A stretch of 64,000 bases of DNA from Nocardia sp. NBC_01329 (lineage in GTDB: Bacteria > Actinomycetota > Actinomycetes > Mycobacteriales > Mycobacteriaceae): assembly GCF_035956715.1 (NCBI RefSeq), contig NZ_CP108381.1:4806001-4870000 (forward strand), written 5' to 3'. Below, in pieces: positions 1 to 7,586 of the stretch. Position numbers and translations under genes: made by a program. How positions within the stretch are numbered: the first letter of the stretch is position 1; every line of letters starts with the position of its first letter. The notes beneath the pieces were generated by a model that was not told where the DNA came from, made no database searches, and saw only the letters and a list, made by a program, of their open reading frames with translations.

Positions 1-174
1 TGGATACCGGAGAGCACCCGCTGTTTACGTTCCCCGGCGGCCGGGGTCTGCGCAGGACTGGACATGCTCCGATCTTCGCATGTGGATCAAGCCGAATTCC
101 GATCCGCCCACCGTGCCATCGGGCACGAGCAAGGGCTCTGGCGTCCATCGGGCACCAGCGAGGGCCCTGCGTGG

Positions 175-1128
175 TTACGCCGCGCTTCCGCCTCCGAGCT
201 CGACTCGCGCGTGCCGACGCGGATCGATACCGGGCATACTGCGCTTCCCCTCCCGGGCCAGGCGCTGCTCCTGCTTCGTGATCAGCCGGTACATCGGCGC
301 GCTCGGCCCGTTCAACGCCGTTTTGACCGGCCGCGGCACCAGCACCGACGGCACCCCGTGCGCATTGCGCACCGACCGCGCCAGCCCGCGATAGGCGATC
401 TCGTCGGTAAGTTTCCAGTCGATCCCGTACATATCGCGGATCCGCCCGGGCAGGCTGCCCTGCACCAGCAGGTAGTACGCCGAACTCACCTGCCTGCCCG
501 GTGTCCGCTGCGGGTAGGGGACGACGTGCCCGCACAGATAGTTGCCCACGATGCGCGCCTCGTCGGTCAGAAACAACTCATCGGAGGCCAGGTAGCGGTC
601 GAAATAGGCCCGGAACGCGCGATAGTCCGCGGGCGCGGCTTCCCGTGGCATCCCGAACAGCTCCCCCCAGCGCACATAGTCCTGGTACAGGTCCTCGCGT
701 TCGGTATCGCTGAGCCGCCGGACCAGCAGGTCGTACATGACCTCGGCGGATTCGAAGGTGAACGCCATGGTCATGAAACTCAGATGCGGGTCGTAGGCCG
801 AATACGCCGACCCCGCCGGGTGGCGTGCGCCCGCGTCCTCCGGTAGCCGGCCCTTCACCTGGGCGTGCTTCTTCCCGGTGAACTCGAGCGCCCGGTCGGC
901 CTCCTCCCGGGTTCCGAAGAACACGGCCTCGAAGAGGTTCCCGGTGAGCGCGAGCCGGGTGTAGGGCGTATCCCGGTGCTGGGTCGATTCGGCGGTCCCG
1001 ACGTAGAGCAGCGGGTTGACCGCGCCGATCACCAGCGCCCGCAGCCCGTAGGTGAGGCCGACGGCGCGTTTGCGCATCACCCGCCGGATCATCGAATCGT
1101 CGGAGAAATATCCGCTATCCACGGCCAT
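175..1128 (-). CDS. Oxygenase MpaB family protein (DUF2236)
   Basis: The 317-residue product has the all-helical layout and length of the MpaB/latex-clearing-protein family (DUF2236), heme-dependent or heme-like oxygenases that are common in Nocardia and mycobacteria. The substrate cannot be told from sequence. The open frame extends to 1362, but the ATG at 1128 is chosen because it follows a clear AGGAGG (1133-1138) and the upstream translation is arginine-rich and non-protein-like. No signal peptide is seen. The gene stands alone; its 5' side faces the divergent antitoxin gene. Family assignment rests on overall similarity, without confirmed heme ligands. Confidence 0.8.
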   Translation of the reverse strand: MAVDSGYFSDDSMIRRVMRKRAVGLTYGLRALVIGAVNPLLYVGTAESTQHRDTPYTRLALTGNLFEAVFFGTREEADRALEFTGKKHAQVKGRLPEDAGARHPAGSAYSAYDPHLSFMTMAFTFESAEVMYDLLVRRLSDTEREDLYQDYVRWGELFGMPREAAPADYRAFRAYFDRYLASDELFLTDEARIVGNYLCGHVVPYPQRTPGRQVSSAYYLLVQGSLPGRIRDMYGIDWKLTDEIAYRGLARSVRNAHGVPSVLVPRPVKTALNGPSAPMYRLITKQEQRLAREGKRSMPGIDPRRHARVELGGGSAA

Positions 1129-1338
1129 CTCAGCCTCCTGGTCCAGCTCACCACCGAGCACTGCGCAACCGCGCATCTGGCAATAGGATTCACCAGTTAT
1201 CGAATTCTGGCAAGACCCACCACCAAACCCCTCGAGGCCGAGACGCGCCAACCGGGATATCGAGCCGGCACCGGAAGACCGGAAGACCCACGCCGACCGG
1301 GCGGCTACCGATCGAAGCCACCCGAGCAGCCCAGAAGG

Positions 1339-1356
1339 TGTACCAACATAGGTACA
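1339..1356. promoter_or_regulatory. Perfect palindrome at the antitoxin start (operator candidate)
   Basis: TGTACC and GGTACA form a perfect 6-bp inverted repeat around a 6-nt spacer (1345-1350). It overlaps the start of the ribbon-helix-helix antitoxin gene. Such antitoxins autoregulate by binding short palindromes, so this is the natural operator. Because it touches the ATG at 1356, the transcript is probably leaderless or starts at the in-frame GTG at 1338. Confidence 0.5.
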
Positions 1357-1535
1357 TGCCACTGGAACGAACGACTGTCTACGCCGATCCCGAGGACCTT
1401 GCCGTCATCAAAGAGGCAGCAGCCCGTCGGGGAGTTTCCGAAGCCGAGATCATCCGTCAGGCCATTCATCGAGCGGCGCAGAAAATGCGCGTGTGGAACG
1501 AGCCCCTGGACTTCCCGTTGTTCGACGGCCCGTGA
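1356..1535 (+). CDS. Ribbon-helix-helix antitoxin (VapB/CopG-like)
   Basis: A 59-residue protein with the ribbon-helix-helix pattern: a beta strand (RTTVYADP), then helices containing AAARRGVSEAEIIRQAI. In VapBC systems this domain binds the operator and the C-terminal tail neutralises the toxin. The ATG at 1356 is preferred; an in-frame GTG at 1338 would add six residues and bury the palindrome in the coding region. The stop overlaps the next start (TGATG), the usual antitoxin-toxin coupling. The downstream toxin is truncated, so this may now be an orphan antitoxin. Confidence 0.75.
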   Translation: MPLERTTVYADPEDLAVIKEAAARRGVSEAEIIRQAIHRAAQKMRVWNEPLDFPLFDGP

Positions 1536-1789
1536 TGGATTTCCTGTTCACACAGGTGGATCGGATGCGTTTCACCATTCCGGAGGCACGGCTCGAGACT
1601 CTGACGGCGGCTCGCGCGGTCGAGCGGAGATACCACGACCTCGAGCTGGACCTGGCCGATGCGGTGAACGTGGCACTGGCGGCCGATTACGACACGGACG
1701 TCGTCTCGACTCTGGATCGGCGCGATTTCCGCGCGATGCGCCCGCTGACCGGTTACAACTACTTCCGCCTCCTACCCGACGACGAATAG
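1535..1789 (+). pseudogene. VapC PIN-domain toxin, C-terminal remnant
   Basis: The 84-codon frame matches only the second half of a VapC PIN domain: the helix with the conserved LADA aspartate, then the strand-loop TLDRRDFRAMRP and a terminal FRLLP. Family members are about 130 residues and open with an acidic VDTSALLA-type strand. That strand, its first catalytic Asp and the following Glu are missing. The truncated protein should therefore lack nuclease activity. It keeps the TGATG junction with the antitoxin, which suggests an in-frame internal deletion, although re-initiation at a chance ATG is possible. Confidence 0.65.
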
Positions 1790-1875
1790 CCGGTCCGGCA
1801 GCCGAGTCGCGGGCGCCCCGTTTCGAACGCGAACACGAAGAAGCCCTGAACCCAAGAGGTCCAGGGCGTGATCAC

Positions 1876-2088
1876 TCAGGCATGGTTCCGGTCGAACCGA
1901 CCCGAACGAGCATCCATGGTGAAGGCATCCCACTCGGCAGGCGAGAAAGCCAGCACCGGACCACCACGATCCTTCGAATCACGGACACCGACCACACCTT
2001 CGTCAAAAAAAGCTACCTCGACGCAATCTTGGCTGCCGCCACTGTAACTGCTCTTGAACCAGCGAGCCTCGGATCGATCAACGCTCAC
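1876..2088 (-). CDS. DUF397 domain protein, duplicate copy
   Basis: A 70-residue protein with the DUF397 signature: W-F-K-S-S-Y-S near the N terminus, C-V-E-V-A in the middle, and V-R-D-S-K followed by FSPAEWDAF. It differs from the neighbouring copy at only five or six residues. DUF397 proteins partner XRE regulators with a DUF5753 domain in actinomycetes; their molecular role is not settled. This copy lies farther from the regulator, behind a partial duplicate of the regulator's 3' end, so it depends on readthrough or on an unseen promoter. Its terminator stem carries one mismatch. Confidence 0.8.
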   Translation of the reverse strand: MSVDRSEARWFKSSYSGGSQDCVEVAFFDEGVVGVRDSKDRGGPVLAFSPAEWDAFTMDARSGRFDRNHA

Positions 2089-2160
2089 CCTGCGAACTCC
2101 CTTGCCTTCTCACGAAGCAGCTTCCCGCTGTCTTGCGAATCCAACGCTACCCGCCGCAAG
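2085..2160 (-). pseudogene. Duplicated 3' fragment of the XRE regulator gene
   Basis: This stretch repeats positions 2435-2510, the last ~25 codons of the XRE/DUF5753 gene, with a few changes. It was carried along in the tandem duplication. It has no start of its own and no coding role, but it preserves the overlapping stop/start with the DUF397 copy. Confidence 0.75.
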
Positions 2161-2180
2161 TCAGCTGACTACCCCGATAC

Positions 2181-2211
2181 GAAAAAGCCCCGGACCCAAC
2201 AGGTCCGGGGC
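2181..2211 (-). terminator. Intrinsic terminator after the DUF397 gene
   Basis: A perfect 10-bp stem (2187-2196 with 2202-2211, 5-nt loop) lies just after the DUF397 stop on the minus strand and is followed in that direction by TTTTTC. This is a textbook intrinsic terminator. The corresponding hairpin of the duplicate (1843-1852 with 1858-1867) has an A-C mismatch and a poorer T tract. Confidence 0.8.
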
Positions 2212-2225
2212 CCGGGCACGATCAC

Positions 2226-2438
2226 TCAGGCATGATTCCCGTCGAACCGACCCGAACGAGCGTCCACGGTGAAGGCATCCCACTCGGCAGGCGAGAAAGC
2301 CAGCACCGGACCACCACGATCCTTCGAATCACGGACACCGACCACACCTTCGTCAAGAAAAGCTACCTCGACGCACTCTCTGCTGCCGCCACTGTAACTG
2401 CTCTTGAACCAGCGAGCCTCGGATCGATCAACGCTCAC
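2226..2438 (-). CDS. DUF397 domain protein
   Basis: A 70-residue DUF397 protein (W-F-K-S-S-Y-S, C-V-E-V-A, FSPAEWDAF). Its start overlaps the stop of the XRE regulator by 4 nt (ATGA), so the two are translationally coupled. The pair is one of the most common regulator cassettes in actinomycetes, and in Streptomyces such pairs affect development. A strong terminator follows directly. It is the ancestral position of the duplicated unit. Confidence 0.85.
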   Translation of the reverse strand: MSVDRSEARWFKSSYSGGSRECVEVAFLDEGVVGVRDSKDRGGPVLAFSPAEWDAFTVDARSGRFDGNHA

Positions 2439-3313
2439 CCTGCGAACTCCCTTGCCTTCTCACGAAGCAGTTTCCTGCTGTCTTGCGGATCCAATGCTAC
2501 CCGCCGCAGGTGGGCGTACGCGCTGCGATACCGCTCGACAAGATCCGCATCCTCGAAATACATATCCCCGGTGAAACCCTCGGCATACACGACGGGCGGC
2601 TCTGCGGGGTCTCCGTCTGTGGGTCCGGCAAAGTCCAAAATTATGAATGGTCCCGCCAGATCACCTAGTGGCACGCCCGCGGCGAACGGCAGGACGCGGA
2701 TCTCGATATTCGCCCTGGTCCCCAGATCTGCCAGGTGTCGCAGCTGCGCTTCCATCACGCGCCGACTTCCGATGACCCGGTGCAGCGCCGATTCATCCAG
2801 AATGACATCTACCGGCAGCGGTTCCGCCCTCTTTGTCAGAAGAATCTGACGGCGTACTCGCATCTCGACTCGCCGAGCAACCTCACTATCAGGCTCCGAC
2901 GGATGCGCGAGCCGGGTAAGCGTCCGCGCGTAATCAGGTGTCTGCAACAGCCCAGGCACCAATTCCTGAAATGCGCTCAGCCGCCTCGCTCCCGCCTCCA
3001 GCCCCATGTACACATCGAAGTTCAGGGGGATCAGATCCCCGTACTGATGCCACCAGTTCTTGCTGTTGCCCTGCTGGGCAAGACCTTTCAGGGCTTCGAT
3101 CGTGGTCTCGTCTGCACCGCACACCCGGCTGATCGCCTCGATGTCCCAGAGCCTGATCCGGTCGGCGCTACCGGTCTCCAGCCGCTGGACTGTGGTGGCG
3201 CCGCGCTCGATCCGGCGCGCCAGTTCCGCGATCGTCAGCCCGGCGCCCTGCCGCAGCTCCCGTAGATACCTCCCGAGTTGGCGGCGCGGGAGGGTCGAGC
3301 CGATATCCGCCAT
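2435..3313 (-). CDS. XRE-family regulator with DUF5753 domain
   Basis: A 292-residue protein with an N-terminal helix-turn-helix (about residues 14-60, including LTIAELARRIERGATTVQRL) and a C-terminal DUF5753 ligand-like domain starting near FQELVPGLLQTPDYAR. Such proteins are DNA-binding partners of DUF397 proteins. The ATG at 3313 is chosen because the helix-turn-helix begins shortly after it; an in-frame start at 3367 would add 18 unlikely residues. It heads an operon with the DUF397 gene and is divergent from the small gene at 3502, sharing the intergenic region. Confidence 0.85.
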   Translation of the reverse strand: MADIGSTLPRRQLGRYLRELRQGAGLTIAELARRIERGATTVQRLETGSADRIRLWDIEAISRVCGADETTIEALKGLAQQGNSKNWWHQYGDLIPLNFDVYMGLEAGARRLSAFQELVPGLLQTPDYARTLTRLAHPSEPDSEVARRVEMRVRRQILLTKRAEPLPVDVILDESALHRVIGSRRVMEAQLRHLADLGTRANIEIRVLPFAAGVPLGDLAGPFIILDFAGPTDGDPAEPPVVYAEGFTGDMYFEDADLVERYRSAYAHLRRVALDPQDSRKLLREKAREFAG

Positions 3314-3399
3314 GCTGACCTGCCTTTTCTGGATGAGTTCGCCCGGATTCCTGGATGGCCCCCGCACGATCTGTGGACAATACGCTCGCGCTTCTGATC

Positions 3400-3413
3400 A
3401 ATCCGATTGGATT
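3400..3413. promoter_or_regulatory. Inverted repeat in the divergent XRE promoter region
   Basis: AATCC and GGATT form a 5-bp inverted repeat with a 4-nt spacer (GATT) between the divergent XRE gene and the 92-residue ORF. The surrounding sequence is locally AT-rich for this genome, as expected of a promoter or operator. No protein can be assigned. Confidence 0.3.
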
Positions 3414-3501
3414 ATCCATTTCGGCTCGGCGGCTGTCGGCAAATCCGTTGTGCTGGTGCGGATCAACCGCTTCGACCACCGCCCTTCGACCGGAGGTATC
3501 C

Positions 3502-3780
3502 ATGCCGGAGATCCCCAGCAACCACGCAGCCGAACGGCCGGCGACCGCACTACCGGCGCTACCGCGGCGAACAACCCCGAACGGTCGGGAGTCGGCCGCC
3601 GCCGCACACCTCTGGCAGGCAGCCGAATGCTATGACCGCGCAACCCTCGAACGGGTCGCCGGGGCCCTCCGCGACCTCGATGTCGGCAGCACCGGCCACA
3701 TGCCCCGGCAGCAACACGAGATCGACGGTGTCATCGCCCGCTACCGAGCCGCCCACCCGGAGACGCGGTATGTCCACTGA
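3502..3780 (+). CDS. Small hypothetical protein
   Basis: A 92-residue protein that I do not recognise. The first third is proline/alanine-rich and probably disordered. The rest is helical, with a repeat-like HLWQAAECYDRATLERVAGA segment and an HEIDGVIARYRAAHPE tail. The ATG at 3502 has a good GGAGG (3492-3496) five bases upstream; the longer frame from 3355 does not look like protein. It is divergent from the XRE/DUF397 operon, a common place for small partner genes. The next ORF overlaps it by 11 nt. Confidence 0.6.
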   Translation: MPEIPSNHAAERPATALPALPRRTTPNGRESAAAAHLWQAAECYDRATLERVAGALRDLDVGSTGHMPRQQHEIDGVIARYRAAHPETRYVH

Positions 3781-4075
3781 TACCGCATGCACCCGGCACA
3801 CCCGACCGTGGATCGGTGTCGGCGTCCACCGCACCCCGCCCCCGTGCGGATGTCGTCCCTTCATCACCGCCCGCCAGTTGCGCATAGCTGTGCGCGGCGG
3901 GACACCCTGGGGTCCGCTGTCCTCGATCGGCTGCCCGGGCGGGTGCCGCGAGTTCGCGCCCATCCGGGCCGGACGTATCGGCCCGCACAACCACCGGCCG
4001 TGCCCATGGACCGGAATCGGGGTCCTCGACAGAGGACGGCACCCACCGATCCTGCACCCGCGGGACCACCGATGA
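3770..4075 (+). CDS. Small Cys/His-rich hypothetical protein
   Basis: A 101-codon frame overlapping the previous gene by 11 nt, with GGAG (3759-3762) seven bases before its ATG. Third codon positions are mostly G or C and the composition looks like protein (three Trp, several Ile and Phe). Cys and His cluster as C-G-C, G-C-P-G-G-C and H-N-H-R-P-C, which could bind a metal, though no known zinc-binding family is recognised. The overlap and ribosome-binding site are the main support; it may be spurious. Apart from it, 4076-4200 shows nothing clear. Confidence 0.4.
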   Translation: MSTDTACTRHTRPWIGVGVHRTPPPCGCRPFITARQLRIAVRGGTPWGPLSSIGCPGGCREFAPIRAGRIGPHNHRPCPWTGIGVLDRGRHPPILHPRDHR

Positions 4076-4200
4076 AAGGAGCCGAGCGCGAGCACAGCGG
4101 GGTCCGCGCCCCTCGCGGCGACAACCCCGCCCCGGCCCCGCTGCCGACGACCCGGCCTCCCCCGTGGGAGGGTGAGCCCGGGCACTGGGATCATCGAGGG

Positions 4201-4836
4201 ATGGCAGCCCAGCGCACCTATGGCGGTTTGTCCGCGGAGGAACGGCGAACACAGCGACGGTCCGCGCTCCTGGGCGCGGCGCTGGAGATCATCGGCACCC
4301 ACGGCATGGACAAGCTCACCGTGTCCGGGATGTGCTCGGAGGCCGGGCTCAACGAGCGCTACTACTACGAGAGTTTCAGCAGCCGCGACGACGTCCTCAG
4401 CGCGCTGATCGACGGTATCGCCGAGGAGTTGGTGGTCGCCATCGCGGCGGCTCTGCGGCAGGCCGGCGATGATTCGCGAGCCAAGGCGCACGCCGCCATC
4501 ACCGCCGGTATCCACCTGCTCACCGATGATCCCCGCAAAACCGAGGTCACAATGGTCGCCGCGATGGCTACGCCCGCGCTGCGGGCGCGGACCACCGAAA
4601 CCATCCGCGTGTTCGCCCGCCTGGTAGCCAGCGAGGGGACCGAGTTCTACGGCGTCACCGATCCCGCGCCGGACCCGGTGATCGATTTCCGGGCGACCTA
4701 TCTGGTGGGCGGGCTGGTCCAGACGCTGACAGGCTGGGTCCGCGGTGATCTGCCGATCAGTCGGGATGAGCTGATCGACTACACGACGGATGTCTTCGTC
4801 CTGCTCGGCGAGGATTTCGCGCGCCGCGGAGACTGA
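4201..4836 (+). CDS. TetR-family transcriptional regulator
   Basis: A 211-residue one-component repressor: N-terminal TetR helix-turn-helix (about residues 15-60, LEIIGTHGMDKLTVSGMCSEAG then YYYESFSSRDDVL) followed by a helical ligand-binding domain. The ATG at 4201 is chosen; the frame is open to 3787, but the upstream part is proline/arginine-rich and not protein-like. The target is unknown: no neighbouring enzyme is cotranscribed, and the next gene (barstar) is convergent 25 bp away. Confidence 0.85.
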   Translation: MAAQRTYGGLSAEERRTQRRSALLGAALEIIGTHGMDKLTVSGMCSEAGLNERYYYESFSSRDDVLSALIDGIAEELVVAIAAALRQAGDDSRAKAHAAITAGIHLLTDDPRKTEVTMVAAMATPALRARTTETIRVFARLVASEGTEFYGVTDPAPDPVIDFRATYLVGGLVQTLTGWVRGDLPISRDELIDYTTDVFVLLGEDFARRGD

Positions 4837-4861
4837 ACCCGCCCCGGCCCGGCCGGTGTCG

Positions 4862-5344
4862 TCAGAGACGGACGGGAACCGCTGTCAGTCCGACCGGCGC
4901 TCCCTGCAGCACGACCCGGAACGCCACCTCCCGCGAAATCCAGAACCCCGCGCATTCGGCGATCACCGAATCGAACCACTTCCGCTCCTGCGGCACGTCC
5001 GCGAGTAGCTGCTCGGCATCCCGCACCGCCACCACATAACCGCTCGCGTCCCCGAGCAGATCCGCGAGGTCGAACAGGCATTCGTCGAACGCGTCTTTGT
5101 TCGGCCGGAAGTAGTACGGGAACTGCAGCGCCGCGGCGAACTCGTCGAACAACGCCGCCACCGTGCGCATCCGGCTGCCCCGGACCTCGCGCACCCGGTA
5201 CCCGGAGGGCGCGCCGTAGCGCACCCTGCTGAACTCGGCGGCGTCCACGGTCACCGAGCCGGTAGCCGGCGGCGAGATACCGGCGGCGAGCTGTTCCCGG
5301 GGCGGGAGGGTGAGGAAATCGGCCAGCGAGAGGGCTTCGGCCAT
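4862..5344 (-). CDS. Barstar-family ribonuclease inhibitor
   Basis: A 160-residue protein whose middle and C-terminal parts follow barstar: an early strand-helix with FDEFAAALQFPYYF, then N-K-D-A-F-D-E-C-L-F-D-L, matching barstar's FP-YYG-N-W-DAL-DCL-DL core. It is predicted to bind and block the active site of the RNase encoded just upstream, protecting the producer's cytoplasm. Its ATG overlaps the RNase stop by one base (TGATG), so the pair is translationally coupled. It is longer than Bacillus barstar (about 90 residues) because of an N-terminal extension of unknown role. Confidence 0.85.
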   Translation of the reverse strand: MAEALSLADFLTLPPREQLAAGISPPATGSVTVDAAEFSRVRYGAPSGYRVREVRGSRMRTVAALFDEFAAALQFPYYFRPNKDAFDECLFDLADLLGDASGYVVAVRDAEQLLADVPQERKWFDSVIAECAGFWISREVAFRVVLQGAPVGLTAVPVRL

Positions 5345-5838
5345 CAGCGCATCCTGGTGAAAGTGTCGTAGTGGTCGCCGGTATACCAGGCCGAATCGTC
5401 GCTACCGGTGACGATGCGTTCGGCGTCGCGGGACTGTCCCCGCTTCTTCGGGTTCACATCCCACTCCTGATATTTCACGGCCTTGCCCGCGGAATCGGTG
5501 GCGGGCAGGCGGCCCTCCCGGTTCCCGAACGGGACGCCGCCCTTGGTTCCCGGCGCGTTCGCCGAATCGGGCCAGCGGCCCGCATCGATCTCCGCGAGAG
5601 TCGCATAGGCGCGGTCGGGTACCCCGGCCACCTTCGACACCACCGGCGCATCGGTCGCGGTGGTCCGGCCGGGCGCGGGCTTCCCACCGGTCGGCGCCGA
5701 AGTCACGGCGGTGCCGGAGACCGGCGCCGCGGCCGTCGACCCGCTGTCGTCCCCACTCTGAGCGCTCAGCAGGGCCACCACGATCGCCACCACCACCGCG
5801 CCCACCGCGGAGAGGACCTTCAGAACTTTCGCTCGCAC
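5344..5838 (-). CDS. Exported guanyl-specific ribonuclease (barnase/N1 family)
   Basis: A 164-residue protein with an N-terminal hydrophobic segment (about residues 10-27; signal peptide or anchor), a Ser/Thr/Pro/Ala linker to about 70, and a barnase-type domain. The domain keeps FGNREGRLP, Y-Q-E-W-D (catalytic Glu ~125), R-D-A-E-R-I (Arg 137/141) and GDHYDTFTRMR (catalytic His ~156). It cleaves RNA after G. The cognate barstar follows with a one-base overlap, and exonuclease III lies 10 bp upstream. It may serve nutrient RNA degradation or competition outside the cell. Confidence 0.85.
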   Translation of the reverse strand: MRAKVLKVLSAVGAVVVAIVVALLSAQSGDDSGSTAAAPVSGTAVTSAPTGGKPAPGRTTATDAPVVSKVAGVPDRAYATLAEIDAGRWPDSANAPGTKGGVPFGNREGRLPATDSAGKAVKYQEWDVNPKKRGQSRDAERIVTGSDDSAWYTGDHYDTFTRMR

Positions 5839-5848
5839 GACTACCCCT

Positions 5849-6631
5849 TCATCGATACTGGACCGTCACCGGAGCATGGTCGGACCAGCGCTCCGCATAG
5901 GTCGCGGCGCGTTCGACCACCGCCTGCTTCGCCCGGTCGGCGGCCGCCGGTGTCGCCAGCTGGTAATCGATCCGCCAGCCGGTGTCGGTGTCGAACGCGC
6001 GCCCACGATACGACCACCAGCTGAACGGGCCGTCACCCTCCGGGTGAAGTTCCCGGACGACATCGACGTATCCGGCCGCCAGTTGCCTGTCCAGCCAAGC
6101 CCTTTCGGCGGGAAGGAAACCGGACTTCTTCAGGTTCCCCTTCCAGTTCTTCAGGTCTCGCTCGGTGTGGGCGATATTCCAGTCACCGGCGATGACGAAA
6201 GCGCCGGTGCGAGTGGCCATCCGGGCGGCGAGTTCGTCGAGGAACCGGTACTTCTCGTCCTGCCGGGGCGTATCCGCCTCTCCCGTATGGACGTACACGC
6301 TCGCCACGGTGACCTCGTCGAGCTCGACCTCGATGTACCGGCCCGTCCCGATGAACTCGCTATCCGGTTCGACACCGATCCGAACCGACTCGATCGGCCG
6401 CCGCGACAGCACCCCGACCCCCGCCCGGCCCTTCGACCCGGGTTCGGCGTGCGCCAACTCCCAGCCCTGCTCCAGCGCCGGCGCGAGCGCGGCCGCGACC
6501 TGCGTGTCGTCGGCTCGCGTTTCCTGCAGGCAGACGATATCGGCCTCGGTCCGAGCCAGCCAGGCGAGCAGCCCCTTGCCGGCGGCGGCCCGGACCCCAT
6601 TGACGTTGACGGTGGAGAGGATGTAAGGCAC
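5849..6631 (-). CDS. xth: Exodeoxyribonuclease III / AP endonuclease
   Basis: A 260-residue member of the exonuclease III/EEP family, which incises abasic sites and removes 3' blocks in base-excision repair. Visible motifs are the metal-binding S-T-V-N-V-N-G, C-L-Q-E-T, G-D-W-N-I-A-H, F-S-W-W-S-Y-R, and the terminal W-S-D-H-A-P-V with the catalytic Asp-His. The GTG at 6631 gives the usual family N terminus; an in-frame TTG at 6646 would add five residues. It heads a cluster with the exported RNase and barstar, and is divergent from the hydrolase gene with only about 57 bp between starts. Confidence 0.9.
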   Translation of the reverse strand: MPYILSTVNVNGVRAAAGKGLLAWLARTEADIVCLQETRADDTQVAAALAPALEQGWELAHAEPGSKGRAGVGVLSRRPIESVRIGVEPDSEFIGTGRYIEVELDEVTVASVYVHTGEADTPRQDEKYRFLDELAARMATRTGAFVIAGDWNIAHTERDLKNWKGNLKKSGFLPAERAWLDRQLAAGYVDVVRELHPEGDGPFSWWSYRGRAFDTDTGWRIDYQLATPAAADRAKQAVVERAATYAERWSDHAPVTVQYR

Positions 6632-6688
6632 CCACCGACCGTACAATGACGTGTCACCACCACATGCCAGGAAGGGGTGACGACACCG

Positions 6689-7537
6689 ATGTCAGGCACC
6701 TCCGCAACCACCCCACCCGAGCCGGTCGCGGCGCTACATCTGGGATCGGGCGCCCCGCTGCTGCTACTCCACGGTGTCATGCTCTCGCCACATTGCTGGG
6801 AGCAGACCGCGGGTCTGCTGGCCGGCCGGTGCGAGGTCTTCGCGCCTGCCCTGGCCGGGCATTGGGGCGGACCGGAATTCGCGGACGGCCGCTACTCCGC
6901 CCGAACCCTCGCCGACCGCATCGAAACACAGCTCGACGATCTCGGGTGGCGGACCTGCCATATCGCCGGCAACTCCCTGGGCGGCTGGATCGGTATCGAA
7001 TTGGCGCGCCGGGGCCGAGCGCGAACACTCACCGCCATCGCCCCGGCCGGCGGCTGGAAAACCCCGTCACCGCGACAGATCCTCGCGGCGGCCAAGATCA
7101 TGCCGATGATTCCGGTCCTCGAAATCGCCGGTCGGCTGGGCGACCGCCCGGTGCGGAGCCGGATCGTGCGGTGGGCCATGGCGCATCTGCTGACGCGGGA
7201 CACCCGCGCGGTGTCCCGCGCGGACATCGACGCCGTGATCCTGGCGGCGCTGCACTGTCCGGCGCTGCCCGCTCTGACTGCCGGAACCCTGCACGGACCG
7301 TCGTTGGCGAATATGTCCGATCTGACAACCCCGATCCGACTGATCCTCGCCGACTCCGATCGCGTCCTGCCCCCTTCGGGGTACGGTCGCCGGTTCCTGC
7401 GCGAACTACCGGCCACGGCGGATCGGATCATGCTGAACCGGGCGGGTCACGTACCCATGCTGGAGGATCCCGAGCGGATCGCGAACCTGATCGCCGAACA
7501 CATCTACGCCAGTCGCGATCACCTGCGGGCTGTGTAG
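6689..7537 (+). CDS. Alpha/beta hydrolase
   Basis: A 282-residue alpha/beta hydrolase. The oxyanion strand is LLLLHGVMLS, the nucleophile elbow G-N-S-L-G-G (Ser near residue 100), the acid is in LILADSDRVLPP, and the histidine in N-R-A-G-H-V-P-M. The substrate cannot be inferred. The ATG at 6689 sits about ten bases after AGGAAGG (6669-6675); the in-frame GTG at 6677 is too close to that site. It is transcribed alone and converges on the acyl-CoA dehydrogenase. Confidence 0.85.
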   Translation: MSGTSATTPPEPVAALHLGSGAPLLLLHGVMLSPHCWEQTAGLLAGRCEVFAPALAGHWGGPEFADGRYSARTLADRIETQLDDLGWRTCHIAGNSLGGWIGIELARRGRARTLTAIAPAGGWKTPSPRQILAAAKIMPMIPVLEIAGRLGDRPVRSRIVRWAMAHLLTRDTRAVSRADIDAVILAALHCPALPALTAGTLHGPSLANMSDLTTPIRLILADSDRVLPPSGYGRRFLRELPATADRIMLNRAGHVPMLEDPERIANLIAEHIYASRDHLRAV

Positions 7538-7586
7538 TTCCGCGCCGCCTGCGGGGTCGAGGCCCCCGGGGTCCCGCCGTTCGCAC

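Larger units (their letters stand above)
1841..2510. repeat. Tandem duplication of the DUF397 unit
   Basis: Two copies of a roughly 325-bp unit lie head to tail: about 1841-2160 and 2185-2510, offset 350 bp over the coding part. Each contains a terminator-like hairpin, the whole DUF397 gene and about 75 bp of the 3' end of the XRE gene. The copies differ by scattered substitutions and a 6-bp indel near the hairpin, so the event is fairly recent but not brand new. Confidence 0.85.

Noticed and set aside
3787..4200. N-terminal extension of the TetR regulator
   Set aside because: The in-frame part before 4201 is Pro/Arg-rich and not protein-like; the helix-turn-helix begins right after the ATG at 4201.
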